Source: Symbiodinium natans (taxonomy: Eukaryota; Sar; Dinophyceae; Suessiales; Symbiodiniaceae). From it: a stretch of 48,500 bases of DNA. Numbering within the stretch: position 1 is the first letter of the stretch; each line of letters opens with the position of its first letter. Below the pieces are notes generated by a model. That model saw only the letters and a list, made by a program, of their open reading frames with translations. It was not told the DNA's origin and searched no databases. The translations under genes and the position numbers were made by a program. Below are positions 9,652 through 18,358 of the stretch, piece after piece. The DNA is taken from positions 761,776 through 810,275 of the forward strand of contig CAJNDS010000580.1 of NCBI GenBank assembly GCA_905221605.1, read 5' to 3'.

Positions 9652-9773
9652 GCCTCTTCCTTGCTGTGCCAGGCATGAGAGACCCTAAGCCCTAAACCCT
9701 GACCTTCAAGCGTATTCCCTTTTTTGGGGGTTTAGGGTTTCGGGTTTAGGGTTTAGGGTTTAGGGTATAGGGC

Positions 9774-9887
9774 TAGGACAATGGGGTAGGCCCTGATTTC
9801 CTTTTTTTAGGGTTGGGGTTCCCCTATAGCCCCCTTAACAACAACAAGGGTGCCCTTTTTTATTCCTAGGTTCCTCCGAAGCCCTAG
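9774..9887. mobile_element. MITE family B, diverged copy
   Basis: Shares GGCCCTGATTTCCTTTTTT, GGGGTTCCC and AAGGGTGCCCTTTTTTATTC with the copy at 40514. The termini CTAGG/CCTAG are short and imperfect. Confidence 0.55.
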
Positions 9888-9950
9888 ACCCTGACCTGGA
9901 ACCCTTCTTAGTAGCTGAATAGGTAACCTTTAACCATTTTGGGGTGGATA

Positions 9951-10360
9951 CATATATATATATATATAAAGAAAATGTATAAAGTCCTGCCAGGATTGAA
10001 AGGTTAACTCTTATGGCCCAGGGTACTCAGCAACTAGGCCATTACCGCGGATGTTAGGTGTAGGTTTTAGCCCTTAACCCTCAACCCTCAAACCTCAACC
10101 CTAAACCCTAAACCCTAAACCCTAAACCCTAAACCCTAAACCCTAAACCCTAAACCCTAAACCCTAAACCCTAAACCCTAAACCCGGCACAGTGGATGCA
10201 AGATGTAGGGTTTTAAGAATTCCGGCAGCAAGGCTTGCCCTCGGGCATTTACATGATGGCTGCTGGGCGAAAGCAATATGTGTTTATATGTATATATGTA
10301 TATATATATATCTCTCTCTCTTTATGTATGTATGTACATATATATATATATATGAGAGAG
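9951..10360. repeat. microsatellites and CCCTAAA array
   Basis: (AT)n at 9951-9968; a CCCTAAA array at 10095-10186; TATG/TA/TC microsatellites at 10280-10360. An exon-like piece, about 10230-10279, reads GLPSGIYMMAAGRKQY before GTGTTT. The peptide encoded by the microsatellite itself is not a gene. Confidence 0.7.
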
Positions 10361-11175
10361 AATATACATGAAGAATTACGAGTGTTACCCCATCATCGTC
10401 CCTCGAACAGTCTTCCCCAAATCGTTATTTTCTAAATCAAAGCGCCCGTGCAACCTAAGCCCCGTGCGACCCAAATCGTACGTAGGTACCTATACCACCT
10501 GCCTGTTGATTTTTGCAAACACAAACTCACACAGCCTAAGCCTTAAACCCTGCACCCTAAAACCTAAATAGGTCCCCATGTTGCCTGCCTGATTCCAAAC
10601 CCTAAACCCTAAACCCTAAACCCTGAACCCTGAACCCTGAACCCTAAACCCTAAACCCATGTTATCTTCGGGAGAGTCAGATTTAGGGCTCGTGGGCTTG
10701 GTGGTTAGAATGCTGCAGTCTCGGCTCAGTATTTAGGGTTTAGGCTTAGGGTTTAGGGTTTAGGGTCCGTTCAGGGTTCTTGGATTCTAGGGTTTGGGAT
10801 TTCGGGCTCTTGTATGGCCTGCTGAGGTACTTTGCGCAAAGCGAGATGATAGCCCATGCTACTTCAGGTTGAGGACATATAAGTGGGTAGCGTTTATAAG
10901 GTTCATAGGGCTTATAGGATTTATAGGGTTTACAGGATTTTTCTGACTCGAAGTGGGACATAATCTTGAGGTAGCTACGTGGTTATGAGCCCGTAAATGG
11001 GGACCTCTTATATATACGCCTTGTATACCCGATACAACCTAACAGCCTTACCTCAGAGCCCTTTAAAGGAGGTAAGCATCATGTTGAGGGTGTAGGGTTT
11101 AGGGTTTAGGGTTTTAGGGTTTTCAGGTCAAATATATGGTTAAATGGGTTGTTTAGCTAGCCAAGGACCACCCCT

Positions 11176-11176
<1 letters not shown>
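10361..11176 (+). other. islands with candidate exons
   Basis: About 10408-10481 follows GAACAG and reads FPKSLFSKSKRPCNLSPVRP before GTAGGT. About 10827-10868 reads VLCAKRDDSPCYF before GTTGAG. Arrays lie at 10598-10658 and 10735-10768. 10969-11090 holds no recognisable feature. Confidence 0.3.

Positions 11177-11240
<64 letters not shown>
11177..11240 (+). repeat. 64-base poly-C tract
   Basis: Uninterrupted C run, the longest homopolymer in the window. Its polyproline and polyglycine open frames are not genes. Confidence 0.95.
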
Positions 11241-11243
<3 letters not shown>

Positions 11244-11583
11244 CCCTGGGGGAAGCCCAGTACATAGTACATAGCTTATATTCATTTAGAGTGCAGGGTG
11301 CAGACTTGCCCCATAACTTGGCAACCCGAAGCCCCAACCGAAAGTCTCGTTAGGGTTTAGGGTTTAGGGTTTAGGGCTTCAGGTGCGACACCCTAATTAC
11401 GCCCCTCAACCTTTCAGTGAACTCATGCGAGATGCCTAGGAATGCTCAGGCGAGATGCAGGTGCCTCCGGCAAAGCCGAGGAGTAAAGCCTCCGCACATT
11501 TTCCTGCCCACAATATCCAAAGGGGTTTTCGGGTTTGTAGGGTTTAGAGTTTAGGGTTTAGGGTTTAGGGTTTAGGGCCTCAG
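11241..11583 (+). other. island with two weak exon candidates
   Basis: About 11304-11349 (LPHNLATRSPNRKS) follows GTGCAG. About 11420-11484 follows CTTTCAG, reads NSCEMPRNAQARCRCLRQ and ends at GTAAAG. Confidence 0.25.
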
Positions 11584-11674
11584 CCCGTCTCACCCCTACT
11601 GCTTGGGCTTTCTTGTTGCTGCGACGGGCAATTCAGGAAGGGAACAAGCTTCGCTGAACTGCTGGCTGGCCGGG
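11584..11674 (+). CDS. candidate internal exon
   Basis: After CCTCAG the frame reads PVSPLLLGLSCCCDGQF then RKGTSFAELLAGR and ends at GTTTAG. The hydrophobic start could belong to a membrane or signal segment. No family recognised. Confidence 0.4.
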
Positions 11675-11909
11675 GTTTAGGGTTTAGGGTCTAGGGTTTA
11701 GGGTTTGGGTTTAGGGTTTATGGGGATCCAGGGTGCTTCAGGTTGGGATTTTAGTTGTTCGCGGATTTTCTTTTGGGCAGAGAGGACAGGCGAGTTAGGA
11801 ACCTACAAGCCCCCAAACCCCAAACCCTAGGCCTAAACTCTAAACCCTCAACCCTAAACCCTAAACCCTGAACCCTGAACCCTAAACCCCTTGTAAGTCC
11901 GACTTTCAG

Positions 11910-11992
11910 TGAGGGCTTAAGGACCAAGCCAGCCCACATGGCCATGTCGGCCATTGGCCTTAGACCTGAAGGCTACCCAGACCCCTGGGAGG
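11910..11992 (+). CDS. candidate internal exon
   Basis: After CTTTCAG the frame reads EGLRTKPAHMAMSAIGLRP then EGYPDPWE and ends at GTGAGG, with strong splice signals at both ends and good codon bias. Confidence 0.45.
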
Positions 11993-12062
11993 GTGAGGGG
12001 GTTAGGGTTTAGGGTTAGGGTTTGGGGTTTAGGGGTTAGGGGTTAGGGTTTAGGGTTTAGGG

Positions 12063-12590
12063 TAGATCTCCTTAAGGGTCCAGAAGAAGAACCCAATAGT
12101 AGTTTAGGGTACTATGTGGGGGTTCTACTTTTTGGCCCTCCAGACCCTCTGAATTCCAGTCGTGGACCTCGAGGTCTAGTTGAACAAGCGTGTCCTAATT
12201 AGGCCCGAAGCCCTAAACCCCCTAAACCCGAAACCCTAAACCCTAAACCCCTAAACCCCTAAACCCTAAACGCTAAACCCTGAATCCATAAACTCCAAGT
12301 GGCACTAGTTGATTCGGTCCATCTCGACGCAATGATGCTGGCGGCTTGTAGCGTTCGGGGTCCCGACTTTGGCGTTCCGAGTCCTGCTCGCTTGTTCGGA
12401 GGGCCGTTCTTAGTATTATTTTTATTATTTTCATTATTTATTATTATTACTATTATTGTTATTATTATTATATGTGTTGTTTTTCGTTATTATTGAACCC
12501 TTAAGGGGATCTAAGTTGTAGCACTCCCAAATAGTACCCTATACTACTATTGGGTCAGTCTTAGGAACCCTTACAAGGGGATCTACTTTT
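12063..12590. mobile_element. two inverted copies of MITE family I flanking 350 bp
   Basis: The copy at about 12063-12147 is the reverse complement of the copy at about 12505-12590. They share ATAGTACCCTA.ACTACTATTG as core and GGACCCTTAAGGAGATCTAC-like ends. The 350 bp between them hold a CCCTAAA array, a candidate exon (12299-12358, ALVDSVHLDAMMLAACSV) and a (TTA)n microsatellite (12410-12494). Confidence 0.6.
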
Positions 12591-12599
12591 CGGATCCTC

Positions 12600-13496
12600 C
12601 CAGGGGTCGGGGTATTCTGCTTGCAACTAGCTGGGGCTGCAACCCAAAAATCTGAATTGAAAAGGAGGTGCGGGCCAACTCATCTTGGGATCCTTCTGCT
12701 TGCGCCTCCCCTTATCCCCTCTTGTTTTGTGTAAATATGGAAACCCTGGATTCTTGTTCTTGTTTTTATGTTGGACATGTGGTGCTTTCTCAAAGAGTTT
12801 CGCAAGAGCCGCACACACACTCGCTTGCCAGGGGATGCTTATGAGCATGTCTGCATGTGTTGCACTCCCCTTGTGTTGGTTTGTTCTCACGCCACCCTCA
12901 GAAGGGAGGGCCTCCACGAAATGGGCTATCGGGGTGACCCTGTGATTGGAAACGGGGAATGGTTCTTTAGATTTTGGGGGGCGAGGGACGCAATTCCACG
13001 AACACGCGGAGCTGGAAATCGAGGTTTGTCCTTTGGAGCATATCCTGTCAAAATGCAATGGGCCTACATCCTACATTGTTTAATTGTTACTACAGAGCAC
13101 TTCAAGTATGGATTTCTTCGGCAAATCTGGGCTGCGCCGCCCCCAAACCCCCTTGCCCTTGTCTAAATCAGTGTTCGGGATCCTTTTTACTTTTGGGTTA
13201 TGGGCTTTCTTATATATAAACAAAAAGGATCCTTTTTTCTTCCTAGGGGAACAGGGATTAAGTTGTATGGACACCAAGGATTGTTCTTTTTGTATTGCAA
13301 ATGGAGGGAGGCGTGCCTGATTCTGCTTGCAAAATGGTTGGGGAAATGCCCACCTGCAGGTTTTGTTGAAAGCTAGAGTGGACACATAGGAGGAAATGGA
13401 AGATCTTTCGCCAGAATGCAGCGAAAGCAGACGTTTTCCTATTAAAATGACTAGGGGAATAGAATTAAATACGGAGATAGAGGTATTCCAAATCAA
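12600..13496. other. unique region with long open frames on both strands
   Basis: No telomere-type repeat occurs here. The + strand is open at 12768-13166 (133 codons; one stretch reads FGAYPVKMQWAYILHCLIVT). The - strand is open at 12627-13058 and 13080-13496 (about 140 codons each). Open frames of this length are unlikely by chance, so a coding remnant is probable, but the strand cannot be settled without a protein search and no family is recognised. 13178-13232 is a small hairpin (GGATCCTTTTT at the left, AAAAAGGATCC at the right). Confidence 0.4.
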
Positions 13497-13705
13497 AATG
13501 TTGAGAAAATTGCATTTTCAAATATGCAGAAGTTAGAGGTGTTCTTCGAAATCCAAGGGAACCGGCAGGTTTTCCATTTACAATACAGAGAAAGAGGTTT
13601 ATTTTGAAATCTAAGAGAATGCAAAGGCCTTCCGATGAATTTTACTGAAATTAGAGATTTCCTATCAAAATGCCAAGAAATTTGAGGTTTTTCCGAATAA
13701 ATTCA
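13385..13705. repeat. degenerate tandem repeat, period about 29 / 58 bp
   Basis: Related blocks recur: AGAGGTATTCCAAATCAAAA, AGAGGTGTTCTTCGAAATCC, AGAGGTTTATTTTGAAATCT and AGAGATTTCCTATCAAAATG start about 55-60 bp apart. Half-way blocks of the type AGGTTTTCCATTTACAAT lie between them. Ends at a poly-C tract (13716). Confidence 0.55.
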
Positions 13706-13922
13706 AGGCAACAGCCCCCCCCCCCCCCGCCCACGTCCCCTTCCCCCCTCTCCCCCCCTCCCCTCCCCCAAAAGAGACAACAAGAAATCAAGAGTTCCAA
13801 ACCAAAACGCCTCAGCAAGAATGCCACCGGGTCAACCCTAAAATCCTTAACCTATTCCAAAACCCATAGCCCTATGTTGAGGGAATGCGGAAGCATTGTC
13901 CGGGGCTTGTTGGGTTAAGGTT

Positions 13923-14033
13923 TACTGGTGTTTGCTTCGGGACCCCCCAAAATAAGAACATGCTTCCCTATAAGGGTAATAAGGGGGTTACTCAGTTTCA
14001 GCTTTTGGGGGTTCTTAAATAAGCAAATAATAG
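13923..14033. mobile_element. MITE family A, copy 5
   Basis: Inverted ends CTGGTGTTTGCTTCGGGACC and GGTTCTTAAATAAGCAAATAATAG around the CCCTATAAGGGTAATAAGGG core. Confidence 0.65.
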
Positions 14034-14104
14034 TTTGGGGTTGAGGGTTCAGGCTGTAGGATTGAGGGTTGGGAGACATCCTAAAGGCTGGGTCAGCGAG
14101 GCAG

Positions 14105-14154
14105 CCCAAAGAAGATGATTTTCGTTTTTGCGTGCCGGAATGCATTCGTGCCAG
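14105..14154 (+). CDS. candidate internal exon, GC donor
   Basis: After GAGGCAG the frame reads PKEDDFRFCVPECIRA and ends at a GC donor. The peptide composition is very protein-like; two cysteines lie within five residues. No family recognised. Confidence 0.45.
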
Positions 14155-14305
14155 GCCGTCCTGATTCTTGCACCCCCTCAAGGGCTGGTCTACCCGTAAC
14201 ATGGCCCCACATCCTCTAAACCCGAAGCCCTAAACACCCTTAAACCCTAAACCCTCCCCGAAAGGATCTTGAAGAAGGGTTCCCAAACCTTAGGCTACAA
14301 AAAAG

Positions 14306-14640
14306 CTGAGGGTTTAGGGTTTAGGGTTTAGGGTTTAGGGTTTAGGGTTTAGGGTTTAGGGTTTAGGGTTTAGGGTTTAGGGTTTAGGGTTTACCTCAGC
14401 CCGGGCCACCTTGGGCCGGCAAAACTAAAGCTTCAGGGTTTAGGTCCATAGGTTTTAGGGTTTGGGGTGAGTAGGGTTTAGGGTTAAGGGTTAAGGTTTT
14501 AGGTTTGGCAGGGTTTAGGGTTTAGGGATTGAGTTTAGGGTTAGGGTTGTTAGGGTTTAGGTTTAGGGTTTTTAGAGTTTAGGGTTGTTAGGGTTTAGGG
14601 TTGTTAGGGTTTGGTTCGTCGACCCTCGGTTTCCCCAACA
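14306..14640 (+). repeat. TTTAGGG array and diverged derivatives
   Basis: A pure array spans 14306-14393 and is flanked by the short inverted pair GCTGAGG / CCTCAGC. Diverged TTAGGG-rich sequence follows to 14615. A weak 19-bp exon candidate (14401-14419) lies between. Confidence 0.85.
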
Positions 14641-14646
14641 CGCGAG

Positions 14647-14714
14647 ACGCATGGCCCCACATGGAGCTTCCGCAAGCCAGAGAGCTTGTCGCGACCTGGC
14701 CCCACATTCCCATG
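14647..14714 (+). CDS. candidate internal exon
   Basis: After CGCGAG the frame reads THGPTWSFRKPESLSRPG then PTFPW and ends at a GC donor. A pure TTTAGGG array (14723-14785) follows within ten bases. Confidence 0.35.
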
Positions 14715-14933
14715 GCACTGTAGGGTTTAGGGTTTAGGGTTTAGGGTTTAGGGTTTAGGGTTTAGGGTTTAGGGTTTAGGGTTTGTTCCCCTACTATCTA
14801 TACTATCCCCTAGGTTCCCCCATATTTAAGGCTATTTAGGGAACATGAAGCCTAGTTGAGGTGATAAAGGGGGGGGGGGGGGGGGAGGACCTAGGGGGGG
14901 TAGTAGAGAGGGGGGTAGTAGGGGAGCCCACGG

Positions 14934-15043
14934 TATAGGGGCCTGAATAATTGGAACGTGGTTTTGGGGGGGGTTATAGTAGTACTATTATGTAGAAGGG
15001 GACCCCAAGGGAATACAATTTGTAGTTATTCCGGCCCCTATAT
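14934..15043. mobile_element. MITE family E, copy 1
   Basis: TATAGGGGCCTGAATAATTG at the left and TAGTTATTCCGGCCCCTATA at the right are inverted ends about 110 bp apart. Related sequence occurs at 19012-19055 and 34696-34928. Poly-G tracts precede it (14871-14886). Confidence 0.65.
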
Positions 15044-15169
15044 TAGGCAGGGAAGCAAGTTGGGCCGGCAGCCGGGAGGCGTGCCCCAAATCCACCCTAG
15101 ACATCCCTAAACCGTGGACCCTAAACCCTGAATGGTGCGTTGAGAGGTCGTTTACTTCATGTTGCAGCA

Positions 15170-15230
15170 CTCTCAACCCTAAGCCATCGGCAGTGGCTCA
15201 ACTTGCATGTCGAACTCGACGAAGACGAAA
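15170..15230 (+). CDS. candidate internal exon
   Basis: After TTGCAG the frame reads LSTLSHRQWLNLHVELDE and runs to a TGA at about 15233; a GA donor inside GACGAAGAC would exclude the stop. It is followed within 45 bp by a better exon. Confidence 0.3.
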
Positions 15231-15278
15231 AATTACTTTGAATTCCCCAAACTTTCCGGTTTGGGGGCCATTTTTCAG

Positions 15279-15413
15279 AGGGGTACTTGCGAAGCAAGTT
15301 CTCCTTCTTCGGGCATGACCCAGAGAGACATGCCAAGCAGCCCTCAGTAGATTCGGAGACTGGGCTACACGCGTGCCGCTTTCCCTGGGGCTCTACCCGA
15401 AGCCTACTTGGAG
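15279..15413 (+). CDS. candidate internal exon, 135 bp
   Basis: After TTTTTCAG the frame reads GYLRSKFSFFGHDPERHAK, continues VDSETGLHACRFPWG and ends at GGAG|GTTCAT. It is one of the longest open islands. The donor lies within the left terminus of MITE H, so if the exon is real the element contributes its own 5' splice site. Confidence 0.5.
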
Positions 15414-15615
15414 GTTCATGGTACTTATCAACCAATTATACCTGTACTTATACCTGTACATATACCCCACTTATAAGCCCCCGAAGTGCCCTATGGTTAT
15501 ATTGGGTTTTACGTACTGTTACTATTGGGTTAATAACTACCCTAAACCCTAAACCCTCTACCCTAAACCCTAAACCCCCTTATGATTGGGTTAATAAGTA
15601 CCCTGAACCTCCAAG
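15407..15615. mobile_element. MITE family H with internal telomere-type insertion
   Basis: CTTGGAGGTTCATGGTACTT at the left and AAGTACCCTGAACCTCCAAG at the right are inverted ends. A second copy lies at 39050-39188. This copy contains a CCCTAAA-type tract (15540-15579) flanked by an imperfect 21-bp duplication (15519-15539 and 15580-15600) that the other copy lacks. Confidence 0.75.
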
Positions 15616-15639
15616 CACCCTAAGCCTTAGTCAGAAACC

Positions 15640-16110
15640 CAAGCCCTAAGCTCTGAATCCTGAATCCTAGACCCTCAACCCCCAAACCCCAAAACCCCAA
15701 AACCCCAAAACCCTAAACCCCAAACCCTAAACCCTAAACCCCAAACCTAAACCCTAAACCCAAACCTTAAAAGCATCGGAATATGTGCTGGTTGCCTAAT
15801 TAAGGCTACCGCGCGGGGAAAGCCTTGTTGGCAGAGGCACTTGGCCAAAAAGCAGATTCCCCACACACCTCTCTGGGACGCTCAGTAGCACCCGTCGCGT
15901 GTTTTGTTTTAAGGGTTTAGGGTTCAGGATTTAGGGGGTAGAGTTGGGACTTAGGGCCTTTCTCCCCCTAAACCCTCAAGCCTAAACCCTCAACCGAAAC
16001 CCTAAGCCCTAAACTCCCCTAAACCCTAGACCCTAGACCCTAGACCCTAAACCCTAAACCCTAAACCCTAAACCCTAAACCCTAAACCCTAAAGCCTAAA
16101 GCCTAAAGCT
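15640..16110 (+). other. C-strand arrays with one candidate exon
   Basis: Diverged CCCTAAA sequence covers 15655-15770 and 15960-16110. Between them 15805-15884 follows AATTAAG, reads YRAGKALLAEALGQKA then DSPHTSLGRS, and ends at GTAGCA. Confidence 0.4.
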
Positions 16111-16114
16111 GAAG

Positions 16115-16206
16115 CCGCAAGAAAGGGGTGTTCCTGGGCAGCCTAGTCAAGGCTTCCGCTTGGAGAGCCATCTTTGAGCCTGTGCACGTCCCCCTGCTTT
16201 TGATAG
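16115..16206 (+). CDS. candidate internal exon
   Basis: After CTGAAG the frame reads RKKGVFLGSLVKASAWRA then IFEPVHVPLLLI and ends at GTTTCG. It lies 2.1 kb upstream of the first certain CNNM exon but does not match the expected preceding part of DUF21. Confidence 0.4.
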
Positions 16207-17333
16207 GTTTCGCGTTTAGGGTTTAGGGTTTAAAATACGGCTTTGATACCATAAGCCCTTTTCAGCAACCGAAGCCAGAATGAATACCTGCCGCCATCTG
16301 TGTATGTGTAGTCTCATATGCGTACACCTTCATCATACGTAGATGTGGGGGTTTACCAAATACGGGACCCCTAGTATAGTCCCCAAATAGAAGACACCCC
16401 TGTTTTCGTACCCTAAACCCTAAACCCTACACCCTGAACCCTGAACCCGAAACCCTGAACCCTAAGCCCTAAACCCTAAACCCTACCCCCCCCCCCCCCC
16501 CCCCCCCCCCTAAAATGACGTGGGATGGAGAGTCAGGATGTAGAACTCACGGGCACAGGCTTTCTGGCGGCATCTGTTCCCGAGACTTCCGCGACGCAGA
16601 TGCCCACCCGATGAAAAAAGGAGCTGCTAGAGCAACTCTAGCTCGGGTTAGGGTTTAGGGTTTAGGGCTTAGGGTTTAGGGTTTAGGGTTTAGGGTTTAG
16701 GTTTTAGGGTTTTAGGGTTTTAAGGTTTTAGGGTTTTAGGGTTTTAGGGTTTTAGGGTTTTAGGGTTTTAGGGTTTTAGGGTTTAGGGTTTCGGGTCTTA
16801 ACACGTTTAGAGCAAACCTTAGCGCACCCGACCCGACATCCCGGACCCGACGCCAAGAGTCTCAAGACTTAGGGCCCCATCTTCGTCCCTCCATTCAGGG
16901 GTAAAAGGGGGACCCCTAGAAGGGGCTCGAAATCTTAGTCCCCTATATAACCCCTATGTTTACCTTGTTGAGTCCCTAAGTACCGAAGTAGCGCCTAAAT
17001 TACCTCCAAATAACCCCTAAGGTCCCTTGTAAGGGTCCTTTATGTAGTCCCTAACCCTAAACCCTAAAACCTCAACCCTCAACCCTAAACCCTAAACCCT
17101 AAATCCTAAACCCTAAACCCTAAACCCTAAACCCTAAACCCTAAACCCTAAACCCTAAACCCTAAACCCTAAACCCTAAACCCTGAACTCAAACCCATGA
17201 GGTGCTTGTCCCGCTCGCCACTTGTCTCCCCCCCTGCCTTCGGGGTTAGGGTTTTAGGGTTTAGGGTTTAGGGTTTAGGGTGTTGGGTTTAGGCTTTAGG
17301 GTTTAGGGTTTAGGAAACCTTAACCTGGCTGCT
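16207..17333 (+). other. arrays and weak exon candidates
   Basis: Open pieces are about 16266-16301 (NRSQNEYLPPS), 16552-16610 (FLAASVPETSATQMPT, high third-position GC, GA donor) and 16830-16858. Poly-C lies at 16483-16510. A TTTTAGGG 8-bp variant array spans 16695-16790, a CCCTAAA array 17054-17183 and a TTTAGGG array 17248-17310. 16890-17053 holds diverged sequence rich in TACCTCC/CCCCTA with no recognisable feature. Confidence 0.35.
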
Positions 17334-17467
17334 TCTTAGTAGGGAATGAGGGAATGAGGGCCCTTATATAATCACTGAAAGGGTGTGTATATACACATAT
17401 GTATAGGGCCCTCATTCCCTCATTCCCTCATTCCCTCATTCCCTCATTCCCTCATTCCCTACTAAGA
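17334..17467. mobile_element. hairpin element F with unequal arms
   Basis: The left arm TCTTAGTAGGGAATGAGGGA... pairs with the right arm ...TCCCTACTAAGA. The right arm has six copies of the 8-bp unit CATTCCCT where the left arm has two. A TA-rich loop (ATATACACATATGTATA) separates them. Confidence 0.75.
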
Positions 17468-18300
17468 ACCAGGGAGTAACCGCTAAACACCTTAAGACCC
17501 CAAGACCCCTTTAAATATCCCTCACAATAACTATGCCCCCAACCCCTTAAACCCCAAAACCCCGTCCAGCCTTAACTACTGAAACAACTCAAACCCTTAG
17601 AACCCTTTAAACCTTGACCCCTAAACACCTTAAGCCCTTAAAGCCCTTCAAACTGAACCCCTCAACACCTTAAACCCCTTAAACCCCTTTCAACTCTGAC
17701 CCCGAAACGCTTTAAGCCCTAAACTCCTTTAAACCTTAACCGCCAAAACACCTTAAACCCTAAACCCCTTTCAACCTTGACCCCTAGACACCTTCAACCC
17801 TAAACCCCTCTTAAACCTGAACTGAAACACCTTAAACCCTTAAACCACTGTTAAACCTAGACCTTGTGATGTTCCCCTTGTACCAGCTACTCCTTAATCG
17901 GGATGATAATAGGGGGTACTATAATCCCTATCAAGGACGGAACATCCCAACCTTAAACCCCTAAACCCTAAATCCTACACCATAAACACTAAACCCTAAC
18001 CCCTAAACCCTAACCCCCAAACCCTTAAAACCCCTTAAAGCCCTAAAGCCCTTAACACCCTTAAAGCCCTTAAAGCACGTAAAGAAACCCTTAAAACCCT
18101 CAAAGCCCTTGAGACCCTTAAACCCTTAGAACCCTTAGAACCCTTAAAGCCCTTAAAACCCTTTAAAGCCCTTAAAACCCTTAAACCCTTAGAACCCTTA
18201 AAATCCTTAAAGCCCCCAATATCCTGAAGCCCTAAACCCTGAACCCTGAACCCTGAACCCTAAACCCTAAACCCCAAACCCTGAACCCTTAATGCCCTGA
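17468..18300 (-). repeat. diverged C-strand variants with MITE C copy 1
   Basis: CCTTAAAC-, CCCTTAAA- and CCCTTAGAA-type units cover most of the stretch, unlike the CCCTAAA of the pure arrays. 17864-17950 is a MITE C copy (GATGTTCCCC ... GGAACATCCC with TACTATAATCCC inside). No exon-like segment was seen. Confidence 0.7.
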
Positions 18301-18302
18301 AG

Positions 18303-18358
18303 CTCTGAGGTACATGGCCATTCTCATGGCCGAGTTCTGGGAAGGCACAGCTGCCTTC
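18303..18358 (+). CDS. CNNM exon 1 of those found
   Basis: Reads LRYMAILMAEFWEGTAAF after CTGAAG and ends at a GC donor. It corresponds to the second DUF21 helix. An alternative start is 18310 (after CTCTGAG). The preceding exon, which should hold the LLLGN-type motif, was not located. Confidence 0.75.

Noticed and set aside
10690-10735. tRNA gene
   Set aside because: GTGGTTAGAATGCTGCAG resembles an A-box-like stretch, but no B box, acceptor stem or anticodon loop can be formed.
11140-11353. Polyproline/polyglycine proteins over the poly-C tract
   Set aside because: They are readings of a 64-base homopolymer on both strands.
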